From positions 62,001 through 126,000 of the forward strand of contig NZ_JAFCKW010000007.1 in NCBI RefSeq assembly GCF_018129965.1: DNA of 64,000 nt, read 5' to 3'. Positions 43,046-51,279 of this stretch are shown piece after piece (position 1 is the first letter of the stretch; each line of letters starts with the position of its first letter). Origin of the DNA: Bradyrhizobium diazoefficiens (GTDB lineage Bacteria > Pseudomonadota > Alphaproteobacteria > Rhizobiales > Xanthobacteraceae). Below the pieces are notes generated by a model that saw only the letters and a list, made by a program, of their open reading frames with translations, ran no database searches and was not told where the DNA came from. A program made the position numbers and the translations under genes.

Positions 43046-44401
43046 TCAATCACGCCGTCGCGAGATGACGTAGGATTCGTCGAGAAACCAGAGCCCGTTG
43101 TACTTGCGCAGCACGTCCCGGGCGGCGTCCAGAGTACGGCCGTTTTGAGTCATATCAGCCAACCGGTCGTCCTCGATCTGGGCGACATACACTGCCGCAT
43201 TCCACGCTGCAAAGGCCGTGGAGGTCCCGATCGTTCCCGTGACCTCGTTGGGCAGCGCTTCCATGTCATACCTGAAGATCGAGCGATTGTCCGCATAAAC
43301 ATTAAAATTCAGGTCGCGGCCCAACGACCCCAGCTCATACTTCACTGCGCGCAATAGTTCATGACGGCTCACGGAGAAAGGATTTTCTCCAGGCCAGATC
43401 GCCTGGATCATTTCCATGCCGGGATCATGGCCGTGGGAGTGGATCCCGATCAGGCGGCCGCCGGGCCGCAGCGCCCTTGCCAGCGGCGCAATGATCCGTT
43501 TTGCCCTGAAATTGACCGAGGACAGGGCGCGGTAGGGCTGGGAAGCGATGACGAGGTCGAAATTGGCCTCGGCCTGTCCGGGCCTTGGAATAGTCGAATC
43601 CAGCAGGAACCTCTGGTCCTCGCGGTAGAGCACCAGCACGACCGGCCGCTCGTACAAGGGCATGCCCGTGCGCGGACTGATCGCGGCCCGCCAGTTCTGC
43701 TCCAAGAACGGCTTCAGCTCGGCGATCTGCGTCTCGAAGTCGCCGGATGAGGCGCCCCTGAGCGGCACGTCGTGCCATACGGTGGCGGCAGCAGCCGCAG
43801 GTGAGCCCGGCGTCAGCCAGGGCGCCTCGGCATAATGCATGTTGGTGAAAACGAACACCGAGGCCGGATGCTCGAACAGCCGGTCCGGGACCTTGTCCAG
43901 CGTCAGCCGGACGTCTTCCAGGCTGAGCTCCTTGCCGGCGACGTAGAACGGCATGTGAGGAAAGCGCTGGTGCATCGAGCGCAGCACGCGCGCGAGCACC
44001 GAGCCGTCGCCGACGCCGGCATCGAACACACGCAGCGCCGGAGGCCGGGGATGGATGCTGGCGAGCTCGAGCGCCACGCGCTCCGCGACCACGCGCTTCT
44101 CGCTGCAGGTGTGGACAAACAGAAGGTATTTCTGCCGGTTCTCGAAGAAGCGGAAATTGCTGCGCGGATCGCGCTTTTCCGGCGGCACCTGAAGCCCCCG
44201 GGGCGGCGGCAGGCCGCCGGTCGTGGATGCGGCGATGTAGCCCTGGATCCGCTCCAGCGTGTCGACCGTGATGCGCTTGCCTTCGCGCAGGCGATGGACG
44301 AGCTTCCCATCGTTCACCGCACGCCGGCCGAACGTCGACTCCGCCATGTCCGCCTTGCGGCAGAACTCGGTGATTTGGCTGAGGATTTCGTCGTTCTTCA
44401 T
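43046..44401 (-). CDS. SAM-dependent methyltransferase with N-terminal HTH-like segment
   Basis: A protein of 451 aa. Residues 1-58 (ILSQITEFCRKADMAESTFG, then LREGKRITVDTLERI) resemble the short HTH modules found in other alphaproteobacterial proteins. After a linker, KYLLFVHTCSEKR and FDAGVGDGS (126-134) give the SAM-binding motif I of a class I methyltransferase, and the rest is a long catalytic-type domain without a recognised target motif. It could methylate a small molecule, protein or nucleic acid, or be a SAM-sensing regulator. It lies directly upstream of metK. Start: ATG at 44401; a longer frame to 44491 runs through inverted repeats and is unlikely. Confidence 0.8.
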   Translation of the reverse strand: MKNDEILSQITEFCRKADMAESTFGRRAVNDGKLVHRLREGKRITVDTLERIQGYIAASTTGGLPPPRGLQVPPEKRDPRSNFRFFENRQKYLLFVHTCSEKRVVAERVALELASIHPRPPALRVFDAGVGDGSVLARVLRSMHQRFPHMPFYVAGKELSLEDVRLTLDKVPDRLFEHPASVFVFTNMHYAEAPWLTPGSPAAAAATVWHDVPLRGASSGDFETQIAELKPFLEQNWRAAISPRTGMPLYERPVVLVLYREDQRFLLDSTIPRPGQAEANFDLVIASQPYRALSSVNFRAKRIIAPLARALRPGGRLIGIHSHGHDPGMEMIQAIWPGENPFSVSRHELLRAVKYELGSLGRDLNFNVYADNRSIFRYDMEALPNEVTGTIGTSTAFAAWNAAVYVAQIEDDRLADMTQNGRTLDAARDVLRKYNGLWFLDESYVISRRRD

Positions 44402-44892
44402 GAGGTGGGAATGCAGTGGGCAGAACTGTTGGGACCCAACCACTAACAAAATCTGCCCACTAGGGGAATAGCTCGGCCGATTTAATCCCATCGCGATGAC
44501 GGGGCCGTGAACCGCAACGCCCCATTAGGCAACAAACCAGCGCTCCCGCTGGACGCAGCAGCTCAGATGGCCCGCGATGCACCCTCGCCGGCGACGCCGC
44601 CGGCAGGCGCGGCATGTCCGTGGCCCTCCGCACGCGAAGGGCGGCGGTGATCGGCAAAGGCGCCAACGCGCCTGGCAAGGCACGGCCCGGTCCCCGCCGT
44701 CTCGGCACGCCCGGAGTCGCAGTTCAGCAGATGGTGACGCGCGCGCGGGCGATCGTGGCCTCGAGCACGAAGGGCAATCAGGTGCAGCGGTCGAACCCGT
44801 CGCTGCTACGCGAGGTCTATCGCGCGGAGAAATTGAGGTTGGGTGTGTGCCTTTACCGGCCGCAGCGCAGGGGTACCAACCCCACACTCGGT
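44402..44892. other. Intergenic region, no confident gene
   Basis: About 490 bp between the HTH-methyltransferase start and a repeat element. The first 60 bp hold nested inverted repeats (listed separately). The rest has open frames on both strands (for example 44614-44910 plus), but their residue composition is Arg/Pro-rich without motifs and no ribosome binding site is clear. A degraded gene is possible. Confidence 0.45.
44415..44461. promoter_or_regulatory. Nested inverted repeats upstream of the HTH-methyltransferase gene
   Basis: AGTGGGCAGA (44415-44424) and TCTGCCCACT (44452-44461) are a perfect 10-bp inverted pair. Between them is a second perfect palindrome, GTTGGGACCCAAC (44428-44440). 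The block starts 13 bp upstream of the ATG, so it may be an operator (perhaps for the HTH segment of the same protein) or a leader RNA hairpin. Confidence 0.55.
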
Positions 44893-44994
44893 GTCATCGC
44901 CCGGCCTTGACCGGGCGATCCGGTATTCCAGAGACGGCAGTGTGGTACGGAGAAGCCAAGGCGTGCTGGATTCCTCGCTTTCGCTGGGAATGAC
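44893..44994. repeat. Dispersed ~100-bp palindromic repeat, copy 1
   Basis: Begins GTCATCGCCCGG, with CGCCCGGCC/CCGGGCG hairpin arms, a middle GTATTCCAGAG and an end CTCGCTTTCGCTGGGAATGA. The same arrangement in reverse orientation lies at 62827-62927. It fills the gap after the MetE-like gene's stop. Confidence 0.8.
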
Positions 44995-45010
44995 GGCAGC
45001 CGCGTAGCAC

Positions 45011-46129
45011 TCAGTTGCCCCACACTTCCTTCGCGATCTCGACCGCGAGGCTAAGCTTGGCCCACTGCTCGTCCTCGGAAAGGATGTTGCCTTCTTCCGT
45101 CGAGGCAAACCCGCATTGCGGGGAGAGCGCAAGCTGCTCCAGCGGCGCGAATTTGGAGGCTTCTTCCAGGCGACGCTTGATGTCGTCCTTCTTCTCGAGC
45201 TCGCCGAACTTCGAGGTGATGACGCCGACAACGACGATCTTGTTGCCCTTGGGCAGGAAGCGCAGCGGCTCGAAGCCACCGGCGCGGTCGCTGTCGTATT
45301 CGAGGAAATAGCCGTCGTAGTTTGTGCCGGCCAGCATGGTCTCGGCGACCGGCTCGTAGCCGCCCGAAGAAATCCAGGTCGAGCGGAAATTGCCGCGGCA
45401 GACATGCGTGGTCACCACCATGTCGGCGGGCTTCTCGGCCAGCGCATAATTAATGATTCGCGCATAGATCTGCTGCAGGCCGTCCGGATTGTCGCCGCGC
45501 TCGCGCGCCTTCTGCAATTCGTCGGGCGAGCAGAGATAGGCCCACACGGTGTCGTCGAACTGAAGATAGCGGCAGCCGGCGTCGTAGAACGCCTTCACGG
45601 CCTTGCGGTAGGTCTTGCCCAGGTCCTCGTAGAAAACATCGAGATCGGGATAGACCTCCTTGGAGATCGCCTTGCGGCCGCCGCGGAAGTGCAACACCGC
45701 CGGCGAGGGGATCGTCATCTTGGCGGTGACGTGGGCCTGGTCGGCGCACTTCTTCAGAAAGCGGAAGTGATCGAGCATCGGATGGTCGTCAGGGAAGTCG
45801 AGCTTGCCGATCACGCGCACCGCGTCATGGCGGGTCTGCACGCCCGCGAACTGGATGCCGGCATCGGGATGAAACAGCTCGCAACCGGTCAGCTTGGCCA
45901 GGAAATCGAAATGCCACCAGGAGCGGCGGAATTCGCCGTCGGTCGCGAGCTTCAGGCCCACCGAGGCCTGCTTGTGCACGACCTTCTCGATCTCCATGTC
46001 CTCGATCTTGCGCAGATCGTCGGCCGAGATCTCGCCATCCTCCAGCTTGATGCGGGCTTCCTTGATCTTGGCCGGGCGCAGGAGGCTGCCGACCTCGTCG
46101 GCGCGGAAGGGGGCTTTGGATCGTTGCAT
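45011..46129 (-). CDS. Cobalamin-independent methionine synthase family protein (MetE C-terminal-like)
   Basis: A protein of 372 aa, about half the size of MetE, with only the C-terminal catalytic barrel. The zinc ligands are intact: H242 and C244 (THVCRGN), E277 (FLEYDSDRAG) and C339 (LSPQCGF). A TDGEFRRSWW segment near 63-72 marks the N-terminal edge of the barrel. Such half-size enzymes transfer methyl groups to thiols such as homocysteine, but some use other thiols or donors. It starts 17 bp after livF and is probably the last gene of the first liv operon. Start: ATG at 46129 with GGGAGAG upstream. Confidence 0.88.
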   Translation of the reverse strand: MQRSKAPFRADEVGSLLRPAKIKEARIKLEDGEISADDLRKIEDMEIEKVVHKQASVGLKLATDGEFRRSWWHFDFLAKLTGCELFHPDAGIQFAGVQTRHDAVRVIGKLDFPDDHPMLDHFRFLKKCADQAHVTAKMTIPSPAVLHFRGGRKAISKEVYPDLDVFYEDLGKTYRKAVKAFYDAGCRYLQFDDTVWAYLCSPDELQKARERGDNPDGLQQIYARIINYALAEKPADMVVTTHVCRGNFRSTWISSGGYEPVAETMLAGTNYDGYFLEYDSDRAGGFEPLRFLPKGNKIVVVGVITSKFGELEKKDDIKRRLEEASKFAPLEQLALSPQCGFASTEEGNILSEDEQWAKLSLAVEIAKEVWGN

Positions 46130-46146
46130 TTGTCTCTCCCGAGATT

Positions 46147-46863
46147 CTAGTGGGCCGCCGCCCCTGCGACACCGAGATGCCGCTCCAGGACCGACGGGTC
46201 GGCCTTCAGCGCGGCGCTCGTTGCGTCGTGGACGATCGTTCCGCGCTCCAATATCACAACCCGGTCGGCGAGCCCCAGAATCTTTTGAGCATTCTGCTCG
46301 ACGATAATGGAGCAGATGCCCCCTGCCTGGGTGATCGCGCCGATGGCCTTCAGAAGCTCCTCGACGATGATGGGAGCAAGCCCCTCGGTCGGCTCGTCCA
46401 GCAGCAGGACCTTCGGGTTGAGGGTCAGCGCGCGACCGATCGCCAGCATCTGCTGCTCGCCGCCGGAGAGCTGATTGCCGAAATTGCTCCGCCGCTCCTT
46501 CAGCCGCGGGAACATCTCGTAGACCTTCTCGACCGTCCATGGGCCGGGCTGTGCGACCGCGGTCATGTTCTCTTCCACCGTGAGCGAGCGGAAGATGTTG
46601 CGCTCCTGCGGCACCCAGCCGATGCCGGCGCGGGCGCGCTGGTCCGGCCGCAACGCGGTGACGTCGGTGCCGGCGAGTGCGACGCTGCCGGAGAATCGAC
46701 GGGTGACGCCGACGATGGAGTTGATCAGCGTGGTCTTGCCGGTGCCGTTGCGCCCCAGCAGCGCCAGCACCTGCCCTTCGGCGAGGCGCAGGGACATGTT
46801 GGGCAGCACCACCGCCTCGCCGTAACCGGCGCGCAAGGAATCGATCGCGAGCAGGTCAGACAT
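46147..46863 (-). CDS. livF: Branched-chain amino acid-type ABC transporter ATPase LivF
   Basis: An ATPase of 238 aa. Walker A GRNGTGKTT (38-46), Q-loop region WVPQERNIF, signature LSGGEQQML and Walker B KVLLLDEPTEGLAP are all intact. It forms the ATPase pair with LivG in a HAAT-type importer. Its start overlaps the livG stop by 8 bp. Confidence 0.93.
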   Translation of the reverse strand: MSDLLAIDSLRAGYGEAVVLPNMSLRLAEGQVLALLGRNGTGKTTLINSIVGVTRRFSGSVALAGTDVTALRPDQRARAGIGWVPQERNIFRSLTVEENMTAVAQPGPWTVEKVYEMFPRLKERRSNFGNQLSGGEQQMLAIGRALTLNPKVLLLDEPTEGLAPIIVEELLKAIGAITQAGGICSIIVEQNAQKILGLADRVVILERGTIVHDATSAALKADPSVLERHLGVAGAAAH

Positions 46864-47611
46864 TGACCGCCTCCTCGCCGAGATAGACCGCCTTGACCTG
46901 CGGATCGCGCGCGACCTGGTCGGGCGGCCCCTCTGTCAGCAGCCCGCCGGAGACCAGCACCGAAATACGGTCGGCGAAGGAGAACACGAGGTCCATGTCG
47001 TGCTCGATCAGCAGCACCGTGACGTCGCGCGGCAGGCTGCCGACGACGGCGAGGATGTCGTGGCGCTCGCTCTCGGGCACGCCGGCAGCGGGCTCGTCCA
47101 GCAGCAGCACGCGCGGCTTGGCCGCGATCGCGACCGCGATCTCGAGCAGGCGCTGCTTGCCGTAAGGCAGCGTGACGGTCGCCTCGTTCATGACGTCGAG
47201 CAGATGGAATCGCGTCAGGAGGTCGGCGATCTCGCCGTTGACGTCGCTCCGCGTGCCCATCTGCCGCCACCAGTCGCCGCCATGGCCGAGGCGCTCGGAG
47301 ACGGCAAGGCCGATGGTCTCCAGCGGGGTAAGGTCGGGATAGAGCTGGTTGATCTGGAAGGTGCGCGACAGGCCGCGCAGCACGCGCTTGTGCACGGCAA
47401 GATCGGTGATGTCCTGGCCTTCGAGCAGGATGCGACCCGAATTCGGCCTGAGCACGCCGGTGAGCTGATTGATGACCGTGGTCTTGCCGGCGCCGTTCGG
47501 GCCGATCAGCGCATGGCGGGCCCCCTGCTCGATCTTCAGGGAGAGATCGCGGGTGACGCGCAGGCCGCCGAACTGCTTTTCGAGGTTGCGGGTTTCGAGC
47601 GCGATGGTCAT
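46856..47611 (-). CDS. livG: Branched-chain amino acid-type ABC transporter ATPase LivG
   Basis: An ATPase of 251 aa. Walker A GPNGAGKTT (37-45) is standard; the signature motif is the LivG-type TLPYGKQRLLEIA instead of LSGGQ, followed by RVLLLDEPAAGVPESE. The C-terminal FSFADRISVLVSGGLLTEG is typical. Overlaps livM by 4 bp (ATGA) and livF by 8 bp, so the operon is translationally coupled. Confidence 0.93.
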   Translation of the reverse strand: MTIALETRNLEKQFGGLRVTRDLSLKIEQGARHALIGPNGAGKTTVINQLTGVLRPNSGRILLEGQDITDLAVHKRVLRGLSRTFQINQLYPDLTPLETIGLAVSERLGHGGDWWRQMGTRSDVNGEIADLLTRFHLLDVMNEATVTLPYGKQRLLEIAVAIAAKPRVLLLDEPAAGVPESERHDILAVVGSLPRDVTVLLIEHDMDLVFSFADRISVLVSGGLLTEGPPDQVARDPQVKAVYLGEEAVNV

Positions 47612-48636
47612 GCGTCGCTCTCCGGCACGGCGACGACAGCCTTGCGTCCGGCAAACTGCCTGATGATCAAATTGGGCACATACAGCACCCAGCGGTGCAG
47701 ACGCTGCCGCCCGATCAGCACGATCACGACCAGCACGAGGCCGATCCAGAACTGCCAGTATTGCGGTGTGATGGTCGAGAACAATTCCTGGAGCATGCGG
47801 AAGATCACCGCGCCGATCAGCCCGCCATAGAGATAGCCGGTGCCGCCGATCACGAGCACCAGCATGAGGTCGGCCGAGCGCTCGAAGGCGAACACGTCGA
47901 GCGAGGCGATGGCGGTGGTCTGGGTGAACAGCGCGCCTGCGATGCCGGCATAGAACGCCGCGAGGGTGTAGATCGCGATCAGGCGGCGGTTGACGGGAAT
48001 GCCGATGGCGGCCGCGCGCAGCGGATTGTTCTTGATCGCGCGCAGTGACAGGCCGAATGGCGAATGCACGAGGCGGCGGGCCAGCAGGAACAGTACGAAC
48101 AACACGGCCAGCGAATAGAAGAAGCCGGTCTTGCCGAACATGTCGAACGGAAGCTGACCGAAGATCGGCTGCATCTCGATGCCCTGCAGGCCGTCGGTGC
48201 CGCCGGTGATCCCCGAGAAACGCTCTGCCAGCGCTTCCAGCAGCAGCGCGATTCCGAGCGTCACCATCAGGCGTGTCAGGTCGACGCCGCGGATGACCAG
48301 GAAGCTGGTGGCAAAGCCGAGCACCATCGCGGCAAGGCCGGCAACGAGCAGCGCGAGCACGGGCTCGTTGACGATTCCGTGGAGCGCCAGCAGTCCCGCG
48401 GCATAGGCGCCGACGCCGAAGAAGGCGGCATGACCGAGCGAGACGATGCCGGCATAGCCGAGGATCAGATCGAGCGACATCGCAAACAGCGCCAGCCGCA
48501 GGATGTCGGTCATGATCAGATAGCGGGTGGGAAATGCGAAGCCGCAGGCCAGCACGATCAGCCAGAAGGCGACCTCGCCGTAGTGCCAGCGCGCCTGGCG
48601 CTGGGCGTGATAACCGACGTCGGAAGAAGCGTTCAT
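47608..48636 (-). CDS. livM: Branched-chain amino acid-type ABC transporter permease LivM
   Basis: A permease of 342 aa with about 9-10 membrane helices. LILGYAGIVSLGHAAFFGVGAYAAG and SLRAIKNNPLRAAAIGIPV (the cytosolic coupling segment) are LivM signatures. Start: ATG at 48636 (MNASSDVGYH) lies 8 bp after the livH stop. Confidence 0.93.
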   Translation of the reverse strand: MNASSDVGYHAQRQARWHYGEVAFWLIVLACGFAFPTRYLIMTDILRLALFAMSLDLILGYAGIVSLGHAAFFGVGAYAAGLLALHGIVNEPVLALLVAGLAAMVLGFATSFLVIRGVDLTRLMVTLGIALLLEALAERFSGITGGTDGLQGIEMQPIFGQLPFDMFGKTGFFYSLAVLFVLFLLARRLVHSPFGLSLRAIKNNPLRAAAIGIPVNRRLIAIYTLAAFYAGIAGALFTQTTAIASLDVFAFERSADLMLVLVIGGTGYLYGGLIGAVIFRMLQELFSTITPQYWQFWIGLVLVVIVLIGRQRLHRWVLYVPNLIIRQFAGRKAVVAVPESDA

Positions 48637-48644
48637 CGGCGAAC

Positions 48645-49514
48645 TCAACGCGCGGCCGTGCGGCCGAACAGGCCGTTCGGGCGCCAGATCAGGATCACGA
48701 TCATCATGGTGTAGATCACGAAGGGGCCCATCTTCGGCACGTAGTACTTGCCGGCGACATCGCCGATGCCGAGCAGGAGCGATGCCAGGAACGGGCCGGT
48801 GATCGAGGAGGAGCCGCCGACAGTGACCACGATCAGGAAGTAGATCATGAACTTCAGCGGGAAGTACGGATCGAGGCCGAGGATCTCGGCGCTGAGCGCG
48901 CCGCCGAGGCCGGCCAGGCCACAGCCAAATGCGAACGTGAAGGCGAACACCTGCGGCACGTTGATGCCGAGGCCGCTCGCGGCGCGGGGATCGTCGACCG
49001 CGGCGCGCAGGCGGCTGCCGAAGCGTGTCTTGGCCAGCACCATCTGCAGACCGATGGTGAGCAGGCCGCAGATCACAATGATCGTCAGCCTGTAGCGGCC
49101 GATGCCGACGCCGAACAGGTCGAACTGGCCCTGCAGCGCGGCCGGCAGATTGATGAAGACCCGCGAGGAGCCCTGGATGTAGTCGACCGCCGCCACCGAC
49201 ATGAAGGTCAGGCCGATGGTGAACAGCACCTGGTCGAGATGGCTGCGCGTGTAGAGATGGCGGTAGAGCGTCCGCTCGAGCAGGATGCCGATCGCCGCCG
49301 CAGAGACGAAGGCGAGCGGCAGCGCGGCGAAGAACGGCCAGCCCATCCGGTTGACCAGCACCATGCACACATAGCCGCCCGCCATGGCGAAGGCGCCATG
49401 CGCCAAATTGACGAAGTTCATCAGGCCCAGCGTGACCGCGAGCCCGCAGGCCAGCACGAACAGCAGCATGCCGTAGGCAACGCCATCGAACAAATTGGTG
49501 AGGATGGAGGTCAT
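48645..49514 (-). CDS. livH: Branched-chain amino acid-type ABC transporter permease LivH
   Basis: A permease of 289 aa with about 8 membrane helices. TLGLMNFVNLAHGAFAMAGG at residues 28-47 and SRLRAAVDDPRAASGLGINV are LivH markers; VGGSSSITGPFLASLLLG closes the domain. Start: ATG at 49514 (MTSILTNLFDG); the frame upstream runs into a repeat element. The gap to the binding-protein gene (168 bp) holds that repeat. Confidence 0.93.
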   Translation of the reverse strand: MTSILTNLFDGVAYGMLLFVLACGLAVTLGLMNFVNLAHGAFAMAGGYVCMVLVNRMGWPFFAALPLAFVSAAAIGILLERTLYRHLYTRSHLDQVLFTIGLTFMSVAAVDYIQGSSRVFINLPAALQGQFDLFGVGIGRYRLTIIVICGLLTIGLQMVLAKTRFGSRLRAAVDDPRAASGLGINVPQVFAFTFAFGCGLAGLGGALSAEILGLDPYFPLKFMIYFLIVVTVGGSSSITGPFLASLLLGIGDVAGKYYVPKMGPFVIYTMMIVILIWRPNGLFGRTAAR

Positions 49515-49535
49515 CGTCTCAGCTTGGTGATATTT

Positions 49536-49615
49536 GTCATGGCCGGGCTTGTCCCGGCCATCCACGTTGTTGTTTCGGCTCTCGCGTGGATGCCCGGGGC
49601 AGGCCCGGGCATGAC
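49536..49615. repeat. Palindromic intergenic repeat within the first liv operon
   Basis: An 80-bp inverted repeat: GTCATGGCCGGG...CCGGCCATCCACG on one side and CGTGGATGCCCGGG...CCCGGGCATGAC on the other. It lies between the binding-protein gene and livH and may reduce downstream expression or stabilise the upstream mRNA. Confidence 0.8.
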
Positions 49616-49682
49616 GCAGAGGGTGGCTGGCGAGATCGCCGATGCGCGCTAAGCGCGCTCGGGGATGACGCGCTTTCGCGCG

Positions 49683-50858
49683 TCACTTCTTGGTCTTGCC
49701 GAGATCCTTCACGGCCTCGAACGTGGCGAACTCGACGTTGTAGAGTTCGCCGTCGACCTTCTCGACCTTGCGGATGTAGATGTTCTGCACGATGTCGCGG
49801 GTCTCGGGGTCGATCGAGATCGGGCCGCGCGGGCTCTCCCACTTCTGACCCTTCATGGCCTCGATCAGCTTGGTGCCGTCGGTGTCGCCGCCCGTCTTCT
49901 TCAGAGCCTCGTAGATCAGGTGGATGCCGTCATACCCGCTCACCGCCATGAAGCCCGGACGGTTGCCGTAGGCCTTCCTGTAAGCCGCGACGAAATCCTT
50001 GTTCATCTGCGAGGGATGCGCCGCGGAGTACAGATGCGCGGTGACCGTGCCGAGCACCGCGTCGCCCATGTTGTTGAGCAAATCGTCGTCGGTGACATCG
50101 CCCGGCCCGATCACCTTGATGCCGGCCTTGTCGAGGCCGCGCTCGGCATATTGCTTCATGAAGTTGCCGCCCTGGCCGGCCGGCACGAACACGAAGATCG
50201 CGTCAGGCTTGGCGTCCTTCATGCGCTGAAGGAACGGCGCGAAATCGGGGTTGGCGAGCGGCGTCTTGACCTCCTCGACCACCTCACCGCCGCCGGCGAT
50301 GAAGTGCTCCTTGAAGAAGTTGAGCGCGTCGTTGCCCGGCGCGTAGTCCGAGGTCAGCGTCGCGACCTTCTTGATGCCATTCTTGACCGCCCAGTCGCCG
50401 ATGATGGTCGAGGACTGCGCCAGCGTGAAGCTGGTGCGCACGATGTAGGGCGAGCGCTCCGTGATGATGGAGGTGCCCGCCGCCATCACGACTTCCGGGA
50501 TCTTGGCTTGCGTTGCGAGCGGCGCGGCGGCGAGGGCTGCCGGCGTCACGCCGAAGCCGGCGATGAAATTGACCTTGTCGTTGACGATGAGTTCCTGCGC
50601 GGCGGTCTTGGTCTTGTCCGGAATCGCAGCATCGTCCTTGAGGATGATCTCGATCTTCTTGCCGGCGACGGTATCGCCCTTCTGCTGCATGTAGAGCTTG
50701 ATCGCGTTCTCGATCTGCTTGCCGGTCGAGGCCTGGCCTCCGGTCATCGGCAGGATCAGGCCGACCTTGACGGTGTCCTCGGCCCTGGCCGGCGCAACGG
50801 CCAGAAGGCCCGCGATGGCCGCCATCGCAGCCCAGGAAAACTCTTTGCGTTCGAACAT
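49683..50858 (-). CDS. HAAT-family substrate-binding protein (LivK-like)
   Basis: A periplasmic binding protein of 391 aa. Signal peptide about 1-26 (GLLAVAPARA before EDTVKVGLILPMTGGQAS). Periplasmic-binding type 1 folds are shown by IEIILKDDAAIPDKTKTAAQELI and VMAAGTSIITERSPYIVRTSFT. It should bind a branched-chain amino acid, amide or related carboxylate. It is the first gene of the first liv operon. The upstream region contains an operator-like palindrome at 51099-51116. Confidence 0.93.
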   Translation of the reverse strand: MFERKEFSWAAMAAIAGLLAVAPARAEDTVKVGLILPMTGGQASTGKQIENAIKLYMQQKGDTVAGKKIEIILKDDAAIPDKTKTAAQELIVNDKVNFIAGFGVTPAALAAAPLATQAKIPEVVMAAGTSIITERSPYIVRTSFTLAQSSTIIGDWAVKNGIKKVATLTSDYAPGNDALNFFKEHFIAGGGEVVEEVKTPLANPDFAPFLQRMKDAKPDAIFVFVPAGQGGNFMKQYAERGLDKAGIKVIGPGDVTDDDLLNNMGDAVLGTVTAHLYSAAHPSQMNKDFVAAYRKAYGNRPGFMAVSGYDGIHLIYEALKKTGGDTDGTKLIEAMKGQKWESPRGPISIDPETRDIVQNIYIRKVEKVDGELYNVEFATFEAVKDLGKTKK

Positions 50859-51098
50859 CAGATGTCCCTCCCCTTCATTCCTGACCTCTTGTGCGCCAGA
50901 CCGAGTGCCCGGTCCTTAGCTCATTTTAACTCACACGCGGGTGATGTCGCGCGCCACATGGCGTCTTCCGCGCCCTCGTTGTCAATCGGACGTTTGGCGA
51001 CCATTCGGCGCAAGCCGAGCGATCCGGTTGCCGACGGCAAGGAGCGACGCCGCGGTTACGCTGGAGTAACCAGAGCCCCCGATCAGGATAAACGATGA

Positions 51099-51116
51099 TT
51101 TGTACGATTGTACAAA
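51099..51116. promoter_or_regulatory. 18-bp operator-like palindrome
   Basis: TTTGTACGATTGTACAAA: perfect 7-bp arms around a 4-nt centre, 241 bp upstream of the LivK-like start. Palindromes of this size and symmetry are typical sites for GntR- or TetR-family dimers. No such regulator gene is in the window. Confidence 0.6.
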
Positions 51117-51263
51117 CAAAATGGACCTGTCAACGAAAAAGCCCTTCGGCCGTCCGGCCCATGTTTAGCGCGCCGACGCCACAGTCTAGAAACGCGACCG
51201 CGCGGGTGGATGGAGATTTCCGTCCTTCTTTTGCAGGATTCAAACATCGCGGAAGCGCATATA

Positions 51264-51279
51264 AGGTAACTTATTACCT
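51264..51279. promoter_or_regulatory. 16-bp palindrome upstream of the lipoprotein gene
   Basis: AGGTAA-CTTA-TTACCT, with a further TTACCTT half-site about 20 bp downstream (near 51299). It lies 88 bp before the lipoprotein start, in AT-rich DNA. Confidence 0.4.

Noticed and set aside
43046..44491. The longer start at 44491 for the HTH-methyltransferase
   Set aside because: The added 30 residues are encoded by the nested inverted repeats and lack the character of the conserved start (MKNDEIL), so the repeats are more likely regulatory.
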